From contig NZ_JBMERR010000015.1 in NCBI RefSeq assembly GCF_048820915.1, positions 73,986-137,985 of the forward strand: a stretch of 64,000 nt of DNA. The letters are read 5' to 3'. The notes beneath the pieces are model-generated. The model was not told the DNA's origin. It worked only from the letters and a program-made list of their open reading frames with translations, and made no database searches. Made by a program: the position numbers and the translations under genes. Shown one piece after another: positions 43,734-55,612 of the stretch; positions within the stretch are counted from its first letter, which is position 1, and each line of letters opens with the position of its first letter. The stretch is from Cribrihabitans_A pelagius (GTDB lineage Bacteria; Pseudomonadota; Alphaproteobacteria; Rhodobacterales; Rhodobacteraceae).

Positions 43734-43868
43734 CGGCTTGCGTGTCCCGGCTGATCCTGGTTGCCCGCTAGATACGTGCTGCGGAGCCGTGCTGCAATGG
43801 GGGGGGCGGCATTCCGAGCCGCAATGGCGGTTTGAATTGCGGCCGCAGGGCTGCGCCGCGTCCGGGGA

Positions 43869-45101
43869 TCACTCGGCCGGCGGCTCCGTCTGCAGCTGGG
43901 CGACCAGCGTGGCCAGCGCCTGGTTGCGGCTGTCCTGCAGGTCGGCGAGCTGGAAGCGGTCCGTAATCGCCTCCTGTGACAGCTCGATGTTCTTGGTGAC
44001 CGCGCCACGCTTGCCAACCGGGCCGAAATGCTCCCCGTTGACGGCGAAGTAGATGGCGCTGCTTTCCCCGGTGCGCAGCTTGGGGGCGCCCTCGGAAAGC
44101 GGGATGGTAAAGCGCTGGCCTGCATCCATGATGGTCTCAAAGATGACGCTGCCGTCCGCCGCGGTGACCTGCACCCAGGACGGGCGCACCGCGACCATTT
44201 CGACGCTGGGGGCCACCTCGGCCACGACCTGCGGCATCGGCGGACCCTGCTCCGTCCCTGTGTCCCGGCCTGTCTTGAGGCCTGTCTCATGCGGCAGGCT
44301 GGCCTCGGCGAGCATCACGCTGGGCGCGGCGGGCGCTATGAAATTGCCGAGCGAGGCCGGATCGATGGTGGCGATGGGCGCATCGCGGGCGGCGAGCACC
44401 GGCACCTCCAGCGCCTGCGGGCGGTAGAGCCGGTCGAGCGCCTCGGCCGCCGGGTCCTGCGCGTTCGCGCCTTCGGCACCCGGCGCAGCCCCAGCCAGCG
44501 GGTCGAGATCGGCAAGCACCGCGGGAGTCTGTTCGACCGGCGCGAATTGCACCTGCTGCACTTCCTTCAGCACCGCCCAGCCGCCATAACCAATGCCGCC
44601 GATCAGCGCCGCCAGCACCATCAGCGAGCCGATGGCGCGCGGTTCGATCTGGCTGAGAAAGCCGCTTGGCACGGGCACGAAGGGGGTGTTGGGGGCGGTG
44701 AAAGCCTCGCCGCCGAGGCCGCGGCCGCTGGCCACCGGCGCCGGGCCCTGCTTGCGGCCCGAAGCCTCGGCCGACATGCCATGGGCGACGGAGAAGCCGC
44801 TTTCGCGGCAGAAGCCGGCAAAGGCCTGCTCCGGATCCATGCCGAGGTAGCGCGCGTAGGAGCGCACGTAGCCCGCGATGAAGCCGGGAGTGTCAAAAGC
44901 AGTGGGATCGCAGTTTTCGATGGCGGCAACATAGGAGGCCTTGATGCGCAATTCGCGCTGCACGTCGAGCAGCGACTTGCCCATCGTGGCCCGCTCCCCG
45001 CGCATCACGTCGCCCAGCCTGAGTTCGAAGTCGTCGAAGCCTTTCGGCTCTGGCGAAACGCCATTGCCCTTATGTCTGCGCTGAGTGAGGCGCCCGATCA
45101 T
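43869..45101 (-). CDS. RodZ-like HTH and DUF4115 protein
   Basis: 410 residues. The N-terminal cytosolic HTH_25 domain (about 25-95) reads FELRLGDVMRGERATMGKSL and LRIKASYVAAIENCDPTAF. A membrane segment is at about 160-182 (IGSLMVLAALIGGIGYGGW), then a long Pro/Ala-rich periplasmic linker and a C-terminal DUF4115 domain (SWVQVTAADGSVIFETIM; KLRTGESSAIYFAVNG). RodZ links MreB to the elongasome. Its place beside ispG is, as I recall, common in proteobacteria. Possible co-transcription with ispG (135-base gap). Confidence 0.85.
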   Translation of the reverse strand: MIGRLTQRRHKGNGVSPEPKGFDDFELRLGDVMRGERATMGKSLLDVQRELRIKASYVAAIENCDPTAFDTPGFIAGYVRSYARYLGMDPEQAFAGFCRESGFSVAHGMSAEASGRKQGPAPVASGRGLGGEAFTAPNTPFVPVPSGFLSQIEPRAIGSLMVLAALIGGIGYGGWAVLKEVQQVQFAPVEQTPAVLADLDPLAGAAPGAEGANAQDPAAEALDRLYRPQALEVPVLAARDAPIATIDPASLGNFIAPAAPSVMLAEASLPHETGLKTGRDTGTEQGPPMPQVVAEVAPSVEMVAVRPSWVQVTAADGSVIFETIMDAGQRFTIPLSEGAPKLRTGESSAIYFAVNGEHFGPVGKRGAVTKNIELSQEAITDRFQLADLQDSRNQALATLVAQLQTEPPAE

Positions 45102-45230
45102 GCCTGCTGTCCCATCAATGCCTGCCGCAACTGCCCGGGAGTGTCACGAGAATCAAAATGGCGACTCAAGTGCACTCTTTCATTGACAGCAGAATAACAT
45201 ACTCACCGGAAATTTACACCGATCAGTAGG

Positions 45231-46466
45231 TTAGCCGGCCAATTCGGCGCGATTCAGCGCACAATGCGACCACAATGCGTCCATTGCCCTAACCAAATGG
45301 TCAATTTCCGTCGGCCCGTGCACCGGCGAAGGCGTGAAACGCAGGCGCTCGGTGCCGCGGGGCACGGTGGGGAAATTGATCGGCTGCACGTAGACGCCGT
45401 AATCCTCCAGCAAGTGGTCGGAAAGCACCTTTGTATGCACCGGATTGCCGACGATCACCGGCACGATGTGGCTGCCGTGGTCAATAATCGGCAGGCCAAG
45501 CCCCTTGAGCCGCAGCTTCAGGACCTTGGCCTGGTCCTGGTGCTTGTCGCGCAGCTCCTGCGCCTGTTTCAGATGCGCAACCGAGGCCGCTGCCCCGGCC
45601 GCCACCGCGGGCGCCAGCGAGGTGGTGAAGATGAAGCCCGGCGCATAGGAGCGGATCGCGTCCACCATCTTGGCGGAAGCCGCGATATAGCCGCCCATCA
45701 CGCCATAGGCCTTGGCCAGCGTGCCATTGATGATGTCGATGCGGTGGGCCAGCCGGTCGCGCTCGGTCACGCCGCCGCCGCGGGGGCCGTACATGCCGAC
45801 CGCGTGCACCTCGTCGATATAGGTGAGCGCGCCGAATTCCTCGGCCAGGTCGCAGATTTCGGCGATGGGGCCGAAATCGCCATCCATGGAATAGACCGAT
45901 TCAAAGGCGATGAGCTTGGGCGCGGCCGGATCGTCCGCCTCCAAAAGCTCGCGCAGGTGGCCGATGTCGTTGTGGCGGAAGATGCGCTTGGCACCGCCGT
46001 TGCGGCGCACGCCTTCGATCATCGACGCATGGTTCAGCGCGTCGGAATAGATGATGAGACCGGGGAACAGCTTGGGCAGGGTCGAGAGCGTCGCGTCATT
46101 GGCGATATAGGCGGAGGTGAACAGCAGCGACGCCTCCTTGCCGTGCAGATCGGCAAGCTCCGCCTCCAGCCGCTTGTGGTAGACCGTGGTGCCGGAGATG
46201 TTGCGGGTGCCGCCGGAGCCTGCGCCGGTGGCGTCGATCGCCTCGTGCATCGCGTCGAGCACCACCGGGTGCTGGCCCATGCCGAGGTAGTCGTTGCCGC
46301 ACCAGACGGTGATGTCCTGCTGGCTGCCGTCGGGCCGGGTCCAGACTGCATGCGGGAACTGGCCTTTCTTGCGCTCGATGTCGATAAAGGTGCGGTAGCG
46401 GCCTTCCTCGTGCAGACGGCCGATCGCTGCGTCCAGTTTCGCGGTATAGTCCACCGGCTTCTCCAT
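45231..46466 (-). CDS. hemA: 5-aminolevulinate synthase
   Basis: 411 residues. The PLP enzyme of the C4 (Shemin) pathway, condensing glycine with succinyl-CoA, as expected for an alphaproteobacterium. Seen: WCGNDYLGMGQHP, GAGSGGTRNISGTTVYH, YIDEVHAVGMYGPRGGG and the PLP lysine in GTLAKAYGVMGGYIA. The C-terminus has LRFTPSPVHGP. The start at 46466 matches the family; the ribosome binding site is weak. An FNR-type box lies about 145 bases upstream. Confidence 0.95.
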   Translation of the reverse strand: MEKPVDYTAKLDAAIGRLHEEGRYRTFIDIERKKGQFPHAVWTRPDGSQQDITVWCGNDYLGMGQHPVVLDAMHEAIDATGAGSGGTRNISGTTVYHKRLEAELADLHGKEASLLFTSAYIANDATLSTLPKLFPGLIIYSDALNHASMIEGVRRNGGAKRIFRHNDIGHLRELLEADDPAAPKLIAFESVYSMDGDFGPIAEICDLAEEFGALTYIDEVHAVGMYGPRGGGVTERDRLAHRIDIINGTLAKAYGVMGGYIAASAKMVDAIRSYAPGFIFTTSLAPAVAAGAAASVAHLKQAQELRDKHQDQAKVLKLRLKGLGLPIIDHGSHIVPVIVGNPVHTKVLSDHLLEDYGVYVQPINFPTVPRGTERLRFTPSPVHGPTEIDHLVRAMDALWSHCALNRAELAG

Positions 46467-46839
46467 AGCATAGGTCCGGCCCGAAGGCGCGGGGCTGTGT
46501 AAACGGCACGGCCTGATCGCGACGGATACGGCCACATTCACTTCGGCGAATGATTATCCCAGACGCCGCATTTCTTCAACTGCATACGCCGCAGTGCGGG
46601 TGCGCGACTTTGATGCAGGTCAAATGGATCTTATCAATGCAGCGCCGCAGGAACCGCAAGGCCGGCCCGCGGCGGGCCGGAGGGCAAGTTTAGCGTAAAC
46701 CGGCGCGCGAGGAAATGCGCTTGCGGCCCCTGCCCCGGCGCCACTGGCCCCTGCCGCAACCCGCTGCTAGGCTCGGCCGAACGCGCGCGCCGCACCGACG
46801 CGGCCGCGGCGCCACGACCCAACAGCAGGAGATGCACAG
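46467..46839. promoter_or_regulatory. Divergent promoter region of hemA and the M20 peptidase
   Basis: 373 bases without a gene. The stretch 46545-46640 is relatively AT-rich and contains the FNR-type box; the right part is GC-rich. No clear sigma-70 hexamers could be assigned. Confidence 0.5.
46610..46623. promoter_or_regulatory. FNR/FnrL-type binding site
   Basis: TTGAT-GCAG-GTCAA matches the FNR consensus TTGAT-N4-ATCAA at nine of ten positions. In Rhodobacter sphaeroides hemA is controlled by FnrL, which makes an oxygen-responsive role here plausible. Confidence 0.6.
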
Positions 46840-48231
46840 ATGGCACTGAATGACGTTCTGGACCGGATCGACGCCGATCTCACCGCCGCGACGGAGCGGC
46901 TGATGGACCTGCTGCGCATCCCTTCGATCTCCACCGACCCCGCGTTCAAAGCCGATTGCGACCGCGCCGCGGGCTGGCTGGTGGCGGACCTGAACGCGAT
47001 CGGCATCAAGGCCGAAAAGCGCGCCACTCCGGGCCATCCGATGGTAGTGGGCCATATCGGCGAAGACGGCGCGGAGGTGCCGCACGTGCTGTTCTACGGC
47101 CATTACGACGTGCAGCCGGTCGACCCTCTGGAGCTGTGGAAGACGCCGCCATTCGAGCCGCAGCTGGAAGAGACAGAGCACGGGCCCGTGATCCGCGGCC
47201 GCGGCGCCTCGGACGACAAGGGCCAGCTGATGAGCTTTGTCGAGGCCTGCCGCGCCTGGAAGGCGGTGAACGGCGCCCTGCCCTGCCGCATCACCTTCTT
47301 CTTCGAGGGCGAGGAGGAATCCGGCTCGCCCTCGCTGATCCCCTTCATGCAGGCCAATGCCGAAGAACTGAAGGCCGACCTCGCGCTGATCTGCGACACG
47401 TCGATGGTATCGCGCGGGGTGCCGTCGATCTCCTCGCAGCTGCGCGGCATGCTGAAGGACGAGTTCACCATCGTGGGCCCCCGCATCGACCTGCATTCGG
47501 GCCACTACGGCGGGCCCGGCCTGAACCCGCTGCGCGAAATCTCGCGGATTGTCGCGTCGTTCTATGACGAGGAGACCGGCCGGGTCGCGGTGGAAGGGTT
47601 CTATGAAGGCGTTCACGAGGTGCCGGAAGACCAGCTGCGCCAATGGCAGAGCTGCGGCTTTGACGAGGCCGACTACCTGAACTCGGTGGGCTACACCCAG
47701 GCGCATGGCGAAAAGGGTTACTCCACGCTGGAGCAGCAATGGGCCCGGCCGACGCTGGAGGTGAACGGGCTCTGGGGCGGCTACAACGGGGCGGGTTCCA
47801 AAACCGTGATCCCGTCGGAGGCGCATTGCAAGTTCACCTGCCGCCTGGTCGGCGACATGGACCCGGAGGCGCTGCGCGGAAAAATCCGCCGGCATGTGGA
47901 AGACCGCATGTCTCCGGACGCAAAGGTGCGCTGGGACAACGACCTGGAGGGCTCGCCCGCTGCGGTGATGAACACCACCCGCCCCGAATTCGAGGCCGCC
48001 CGCGGCGCACTGTCGGACGAGTGGCAGCGCGAGGCGGTGTTCTGCGGCATGGGCGGCTCGATCCCGATCGCAGGCTATTTCAAGTCGCTGCTGGACATGG
48101 ACGCGATGCTCATTGGCTTTGCCAACGAGGATGACGCGATCCATTCACCGAACGAGAAATACGATCTCAAAAGCTTTCACAAAGGCATCCGCTCCTGGGC
48201 CCGCGTTTTGGACGCGCTGAGCCGCGAGTAA
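46840..48231 (+). CDS. M20-family dipeptidase/metallopeptidase
   Basis: 463 residues. Zinc motifs: VLFYGHYDVQPVDP (His and Asp), RGASDDKGQLMSFVEA, FFEGEEESGSPSL (catalytic Glu pair) and CDTSMVSRG. The dimerisation domain is in the middle (LRGMLKDEFTIVGP; DLHSGHYGGPGLNP). The C-terminal His is in DAIHSPNEKYDL. Such enzymes cleave dipeptides or N-acyl amino acids; the substrate is unknown. Single gene, followed by a hairpin. Confidence 0.9.
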   Translation: MALNDVLDRIDADLTAATERLMDLLRIPSISTDPAFKADCDRAAGWLVADLNAIGIKAEKRATPGHPMVVGHIGEDGAEVPHVLFYGHYDVQPVDPLELWKTPPFEPQLEETEHGPVIRGRGASDDKGQLMSFVEACRAWKAVNGALPCRITFFFEGEEESGSPSLIPFMQANAEELKADLALICDTSMVSRGVPSISSQLRGMLKDEFTIVGPRIDLHSGHYGGPGLNPLREISRIVASFYDEETGRVAVEGFYEGVHEVPEDQLRQWQSCGFDEADYLNSVGYTQAHGEKGYSTLEQQWARPTLEVNGLWGGYNGAGSKTVIPSEAHCKFTCRLVGDMDPEALRGKIRRHVEDRMSPDAKVRWDNDLEGSPAAVMNTTRPEFEAARGALSDEWQREAVFCGMGGSIPIAGYFKSLLDMDAMLIGFANEDDAIHSPNEKYDLKSFHKGIRSWARVLDALSRE

Positions 48232-48259
48232 CTGCCAAGCATCCGTGAAAAGGCAAACA

Positions 48260-48290
48260 ACCGGCCCGGCGGCAGCGCCGGGCCGGTGCG
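48260..48290 (+). terminator. Hairpin terminator after the M20 gene
   Basis: Perfect 11-bp stem ACCGGCCCGGC / GCCGGGCCGGT with a 6-base loop, then GCGTTTGG. The T run is weak. Confidence 0.55.
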
Positions 48291-48380
48291 TTTGGCGGAT
48301 GAAGTTAACCGTTGGTTAGTCTGATTTTCCGATACTTCAGGCGATCGAAGCAGCCCGTACACAACCACCGGAGACAGGAC

Positions 48381-48602
48381 ATGCCGCACAGCAAGTTCAA
48401 ACGCCCGCCCGGGTTCGAGGGCGTCCAGACCGACCCCGAGGAAAGCTATCGCGCCGGGTATCAGCACGGCGCCCGCGCCCTGCTGCGGTTCCTGGAAGCA
48501 GGCCGGCCTGGGGACCTGGACCGGGCCAAATCCTGGATCGAGTCCGAGCTGACGGGATGGCGCCACGACACCCAGGCGGAACCAGTGCCGCCGCCGCTGT
48601 AG
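48381..48602 (+). CDS. Small conserved-looking hypothetical protein
   Basis: 73 residues (MPHSKFKRPPGFEGVQTDPEE at the start is basic then acidic; a helix with YRAGYQHGARALLRFLE follows; Pro-rich tail). GGAGACAGG lies just before the ATG at 48381, which supports this start over 48312. No membrane segment or known motif. Function unknown. Confidence 0.65.
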   Translation: MPHSKFKRPPGFEGVQTDPEESYRAGYQHGARALLRFLEAGRPGDLDRAKSWIESELTGWRHDTQAEPVPPPL

Positions 48603-48662
48603 CCTGGGCCGGAGGCCGCCGCACGGCTTGCGGGCCTGGCCGCTTTGCATCAGTCTGATCCC

Positions 48663-49046
48663 ATGACTACAGAGATGTTGACGAACGGCCCCCTGCTGGA
48701 AGAAATCCTCGCGCTTGAGGAAAAGGTCTGGCAGGCCCTGATCGCGGGCGATCCGCAGGCCGACGGGCAGATGCTGTCCGAGGATTTCCTCGGCGTCTAT
48801 CCCGGCGGGTTTTCGGACAAGGCAGGCCATTGCGGTCAGCTGAAAGACGGGCCGGTGATGGCAGAATACCGGCTGAGCGCGCCGCAGCTGCGCTGCATCA
48901 CCGCGGCGGCGGCGCTGCTGAGTTACCGGGCGGACTGCCGGCCTGCAGGCAGCTCCGGCTGGAAGGCCATGCTGATCTCCTCGCTCTGGGAACGGCGGAC
49001 CGAAGGCTGGATCAACAGCTTCAGCCAGGATACGCCGCTGGCGTAG
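48663..49046 (+). CDS. DUF4440/NTF2-like protein
   Basis: 127 residues resembling small NTF2-fold (SnoaL/DUF4440) proteins: LEEKVWQALIAGDPQADGQ, LSEDFLGVYPGGFSDKAGH and a C-terminal strand pair with SSLWERRTEGWINSFSQDTP. These are ligand-binding or enzymatic cone folds of varied function. The ribosome binding site is unclear; an ATG at 48645 would add six residues. Confidence 0.7.
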   Translation: MTTEMLTNGPLLEEILALEEKVWQALIAGDPQADGQMLSEDFLGVYPGGFSDKAGHCGQLKDGPVMAEYRLSAPQLRCITAAAALLSYRADCRPAGSSGWKAMLISSLWERRTEGWINSFSQDTPLA

Positions 49047-49405
49047 CGGCCCCGCCTGCAGTCAGCGAGGACGCGTCTGCGCCCCGGGTCCCGGCCGCGC
49101 AGGCGGCACGGACAGGCGCTCCCGCCCCGAAGGGACAGCCGCGCAGTCTCCAGTCATGATCCCCGCGACAGGGCAAAAATGCTCCGCGCCGCCGGCGCGC
49201 CCTCGGGCTGCCGGGCCTGATGCACGGCGCATCCTGCATGCCGCCCCTCCTGCCGGCCGGCACGAAGCGCAGGGCTCGGACGGGCGCACCGCAACGCATA
49301 TGGATTGGCATTTGCGCCAAGCCGGACGCAGGCCCTGTGCCCACCGCAACGCCGCAGGCGGCCCGGGAGTAAGGGGCACGCACAATCTGACACTGGGGAG
49401 AAAAG
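49047..49405. other. Gene-free region before the tRNA cluster
   Basis: 359 bases with no supported gene. It is GC-rich, the ORFs across it run into the tRNA genes in nonsense frames, and no promoter, repeat or integrase remnant is recognised. Confidence 0.5.
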
Positions 49406-49482
49406 TGGCGCGGTTGACGGGGCTCGAACCCGCGACCCCCGGCGTGACAGGCCGGTACTCTAACCAACTGAGCTACAACCGC
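49406..49482 (-). tRNA. tRNA-Asp (GTC), copy 1
   Basis: 77-base tRNA including encoded CCA. The acceptor stem GCGGTTG/CAACCGC, TTCGAGCC T-loop and anticodon GTC (in CCTGTCACG) are clear on the minus strand. Confidence 0.95.
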
Positions 49483-49575
49483 GCATGGGCCTTTCGGCGA
49501 ACCTGTCCAGAGGGTCTCCAGAAGGTCTGTGTCCCCTCCGGGGCGGACCCTGAACGCCAGGGCAGCGGGCGAAAG

Positions 49576-49652
49576 TGGCGCGGTTGACGGGGCTCGAACC
49601 CGCGACCCCCGGCGTGACAGGCCGGTACTCTAACCAACTGAGCTACAACCGC
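49576..49652 (-). tRNA. tRNA-Asp (GTC), copy 2
   Basis: Identical over its 77 bases to the copies at 49406 and 49735; the spacers differ. Confidence 0.95.
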
Positions 49653-49734
49653 ATTATCGCCTTGCGGAGGACCGTTTCCGGCCCAAGTCCCCTCCGGAGC
49701 GGATCCTGTTTGACCCCAGGACAGGGCGGAGCAG

Positions 49735-49811
49735 TGGCGCGGTTGACGGGGCTCGAACCCGCGACCCCCGGCGTGACAGGCCGGTACTCTAACCAACTGA
49801 GCTACAACCGC
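49735..49811 (-). tRNA. tRNA-Asp (GTC), copy 3
   Basis: Third identical 77-base copy with encoded CCA. As the minus-strand genes run leftward, this is probably the first of the array. Confidence 0.95.
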
Positions 49812-50014
49812 TTGCTGCCCATCCAGCGTCGCCGCTGAATGTTGGGCTGTAATATTCTCAGGCCCGGGGCATCGTCAAGCGATGTTTTCCCTTTTTGTGA
49901 ACTTTCCCGGAAAAAAATCCGCTCCGCCTCGCAAGTCCTTGCAATCTTTACCAAAACCGCACGCGTACTGCGCCCGGTAGGATCATTGCAGATGTCAACA
50001 TGTGTGAGAGGGGA

Positions 50015-50090
<76 letters not shown>

Positions 50091-50166
50091 GGTGACGGCG
50101 GATTTAGCCAAAGCCCGCCCTATGTGCAAGGGCAAAGCGCAAGTTTTTGCACCCCACTCGTCCCGC

Positions 50167-50736
50167 CTAGCGCAGCACGGTTTCCACGCCCTCGTCCAGC
50201 ACATACACGCAGCCCTGCCCGTTCGGCAGCGCCGCCATCTGTGCCCGGTCCAGCCCGCAGGCGATGCCGCGCATCACCTGGCCGAGGAGCCCATGCGCCA
50301 CCACCACCGAGGGCCCGGTGAGCGACGTCATGAAATCGAGGATGCGGGCGTGGAAGCTGTCAAAACCCTCGCCGCCCGGCGCGGCGCAGAACAGGTCGAG
50401 GTGCTGCGGGTTGGCGGAATGAACCTCCGGGTACGCCTGCGCCACCTCCTCCAGCGTCATGCCTTGGAACGCGCCGGCAAATGCCTCCGCCAGCCGGGGA
50501 TCCGTGGTGAAGGGCGCGCCGCCTAGCGCGATGTCCGCGGTCTGCTGCGCCCGCCCCAGGGGTGAGACAAATGCGGGCGGACTGTCTTTCATGACATCGG
50601 CCATCAGCCCGGCCTGATGCCGCGCCTGCATGATGCCTGTATCGCTCAGGGCCGATTCCAGCTGGCCCTGAATACGCCGCTCGGCGTTCCACTTGGTCTG
50701 CCCGTGCCGCAGCAGCCAGATTCTCGGAAATTGCAT
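50167..50736 (-). CDS. Histidine phosphatase (phosphoglycerate mutase superfamily)
   Basis: 189 residues. The catalytic phosphohistidine motif LLRHGQTKWNAERR is near residue 8, with SPLGRAQQTADIAL, and the second His is in VVVAHGLLGQVMRG. Such enzymes dephosphorylate small phosphates or proteins; the substrate is unknown. GGGAGG precedes the ATG at 50736. It lies between the two tRNA-Val genes on the same strand. Confidence 0.88.
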   Translation of the reverse strand: MQFPRIWLLRHGQTKWNAERRIQGQLESALSDTGIMQARHQAGLMADVMKDSPPAFVSPLGRAQQTADIALGGAPFTTDPRLAEAFAGAFQGMTLEEVAQAYPEVHSANPQHLDLFCAAPGGEGFDSFHARILDFMTSLTGPSVVVAHGLLGQVMRGIACGLDRAQMAALPNGQGCVYVLDEGVETVLR

Positions 50737-50872
50737 GTGGCCTCCCTGCCTTGCCCGCTCAAGTGGTAGCGGCTGAGGGCGGCAAGCGGAAGGCCGCAAG
50801 CCCGGATCAAACGCCGCAGGATCGGAAAAAGCAAAAGGCGCTCGACCCTTGCGGGGAGCGCCCTTCAAATAA

Positions 50873-50947
50873 TGGTGGGTGATAAGAGATTTGAACTCCT
50901 GACATCTTCGATGTGAACGAAGCGCTCTACCACTGAGCTAATCACCC
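50873..50947 (-). tRNA. tRNA-Val (CAC)
   Basis: 75 bases with anticodon CAC (CGTTCACATC). Nearly identical arms to the tRNA-Val (TAC) at 50015 but with one base fewer in the D loop. Encoded CCA. Confidence 0.94.
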
Positions 50948-51051
50948 GTGAGGCCGGTGTTTACAGCGAGTGTATCGGGTCTGCAAGAGGGATTTGCGAA
51001 GAAATTTGCCCCTGCAGAGGGATTTTTCGGGTCCCGGTTTGCGCCTGCGCG

Positions 51052-51507
51052 TCAGCTCGCGGGCAGCGCGTCGCGCCGGATCATCGTGCGCAGGGTGAAG
51101 CTGGAGCGGGTGTTGCGAATCCCCGGCACCCGCATCAGCCGCTGCTCTAAAAAACGGTCGAAATCGGTAAGATCCGCGGCCACCACCCGCAGGAGGATGT
51201 CGCGGGTGCCGGTCATCAGGTAGCACTCCATAACCTGGTCGAACTGGCGCACGGCGTTCTCAAAGGCGATGATCGCCTCGGAGGCCTGGCGCTCCAGCTC
51301 CACCGCGACAAAGATCGTCACCGGCAGCCCGAGCTTGGCCTGATCCACCCGCGCCGAATAGCCGCTGATGACGCCGCTGTCCTCAAGGTTGGCAACCCGG
51401 CGCGCGCAGGGCGTGGGCGACAGGCCCACCTGCTCGGACAGCTCCGAAATTTTCAGCCGCCCGTTGCGCTGCAGTGCAGCCACGATCTTGCGGTCGATGG
51501 CATCCAT
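51052..51507 (-). CDS. Lrp/AsnC-family transcriptional regulator
   Basis: 151 residues. N-terminal winged HTH: MDAIDRKIVAALQRNGRLKI, LSEQVGLSPTPCARRVANLE. C-terminal RAM domain: VMECYLMTGTRDILLRVVAADL. Members sense amino acids. ATG at 51507 has GGAGG eight bases before it. It is divergent from the leucine-dehydrogenase-like gene, which it probably controls, like other Lrp/dehydrogenase pairs (inference). Confidence 0.92.
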   Translation of the reverse strand: MDAIDRKIVAALQRNGRLKISELSEQVGLSPTPCARRVANLEDSGVISGYSARVDQAKLGLPVTIFVAVELERQASEAIIAFENAVRQFDQVMECYLMTGTRDILLRVVAADLTDFDRFLEQRLMRVPGIRNTRSSFTLRTMIRRDALPAS

Positions 51508-51639
51508 AGGGATTTCCTCCAAAAGACCCGCCCAATTTATCCGATAGCTCCAAAACTGTCACGCGGGCGGGCTGCATTTGGTGAAAACCCGCGCCTGCCA
51601 GCCGCTAATATGGCGTCAATTGAGGAGGAGCTTTTCCCG

Positions 51640-52689
51640 ATGACACTCTCTGCTGTGCCTTCTACCAGCCACGAGGAAATCTACCGCGTCGAAGACCCCG
51701 AGGTGGGGCTGACCGGTTTCATCGCCATCCATTCGACCCAGCTTGGCCCGGCGGCCGGCGGGCTGCGGATGCGCCCCTACGAGAACGAAGAAGCCGCGCT
51801 GACCGACGTCAAGCGGCTGAGCGAGGGGATGACCTACAAGAACGCCGCCGCGGGCCTGCCCCTGGGTGGCGGTAAGGCGGTGATCATCGGCGATCCCGCG
51901 AAGCTGAAGACGCCCGAACTGCTGCGCGCCTTTGCCCGCGCGATCGAGAGCCTTGACGGGCGCTACATCACTGCCGAGGACATGGGCATGAGCCCGGCAG
52001 ACATGGCGACCCTGGCTGAGGAAACCCGTTTTGTCGGCGGTCTGCCGGATGGCGAATTTGCCAGCGGCGACCCCTCCCCCGTCACCGCGCGCGGCATCTT
52101 TAACGCGATCCGCACCACGCAGGCCCACAAGCACGGCAGCCCGGACCTGGACAGCGTCACCGTTTCGGTGCAGGGCCTGGGCAATGTCGGCTGGTACCTG
52201 TGCAAGTTCCTGCATGAAGCCGGCGCCAAGCTGGTGGTGACCGACATCGACGCGGGCCGGGTCGAGCGGGCCGTGGCCGAATTCGGCGCCCGCCCGGCGG
52301 GGCTGGACGAGATCTATGGCGTTCAGGCCGACATCTTCGCACCTTGCGCGATTGGCGGCATCCTGAATGCCGGGACCATCCCGCAGCTGAAGGTGAACAT
52401 CGTCGCAGGCGGCGCCAACAACCAGCTCGCCACCGCGGAAGACGGCGCGGCCTTGCATGAGCGCGGCATCCTCTATGCGCCCGATTTCGTGGCCAATGGC
52501 GGCGGCATCATCAATGTCGCAACCGAGATCCTGAAGATTGCGGACCAGAAGGGCTTTGTCGCCGACAAGCTGGCGGCGCTCGATGCCACCATGGGGGCGA
52601 TCCTGCGTCAGGCAAAGGCCGAGAACGTCAGCCCCGATGCCGTCGCCATCAACACAGTGCGCGCCAAGATGGCCGACAAGGCGGCCTGA
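51640..52689 (+). CDS. Leucine/phenylalanine-type amino acid dehydrogenase
   Basis: 349 residues of the Glu/Leu/Phe/Val dehydrogenase family. Catalytic site: KNAAAGLPLGGGKAVIIGDP with the Lys; NAD domain VQGLGNVGWYLCKFLHEAGA. Leu-type dehydrogenases deaminate branched-chain amino acids to 2-oxoacids with NAD+. The length fits leucine dehydrogenase (about 360). GAGGAGG stands upstream of the ATG at 51640. Divergent partner of the Lrp regulator. Confidence 0.92.
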   Translation: MTLSAVPSTSHEEIYRVEDPEVGLTGFIAIHSTQLGPAAGGLRMRPYENEEAALTDVKRLSEGMTYKNAAAGLPLGGGKAVIIGDPAKLKTPELLRAFARAIESLDGRYITAEDMGMSPADMATLAEETRFVGGLPDGEFASGDPSPVTARGIFNAIRTTQAHKHGSPDLDSVTVSVQGLGNVGWYLCKFLHEAGAKLVVTDIDAGRVERAVAEFGARPAGLDEIYGVQADIFAPCAIGGILNAGTIPQLKVNIVAGGANNQLATAEDGAALHERGILYAPDFVANGGGIINVATEILKIADQKGFVADKLAALDATMGAILRQAKAENVSPDAVAINTVRAKMADKAA

Positions 52690-52824
52690 AATGACCGGTA
52701 AGGCCGCCTGAGCCTTACAAGAGATCCACAGGGAGCGCCGGGGCGCGGCAACCGCACCCCGGCACCATCCCAAGGAAACATGCCCCGCAAGAAGGGCCAG
52801 AACGGAAGACAACAAAAAAAATAC

Positions 52825-52853
52825 GGGCGGCCCGCGAGGGACCGCCCTTTTTT
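52825..52853 (+). terminator. Terminator between dehydrogenase and lon
   Basis: GGGCGGCCC / GGGACCGCCC stem (one bulged A, GCGA loop) followed by TTTTTT, and preceded by a run of As, so it can serve both convergent genes. Confidence 0.85.
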
Positions 52854-52919
52854 GATTTGCCTGGCTTTTGTCTTGCCTGAGCGAGCAGCCTGCCCCGGCA
52901 GAACCGGGGCAGCGCGGGA

Positions 52920-55334
<2,415 letters not shown>

Positions 55335-55612
55335 GCTCGGTCCTTTGGTTAGGCAAGACGGCCCGGCCCCGGTCTTCGGCAGCTTTAGCCCGTCTCCTCA
55401 TTAGCTGTCTTTACTTGGTGCAGCGGCGGCAGCATTTCAACCGCTGCTCGTCAAGGCTGGGTGTCACCTTGCCCTCAGCAAGCCCGGACCACAAGCCGCA
55501 ATTGGGCAAAGGGTGAGCGAAGCGCTAACGCCGCTGGGGGCGGCCCCGGCGCTTGACTGCCGGGGCGCTGAGCCCCCCGGCAGAGGTCTGTGTCTTCCGA
55601 CGCTTGCCCCGG

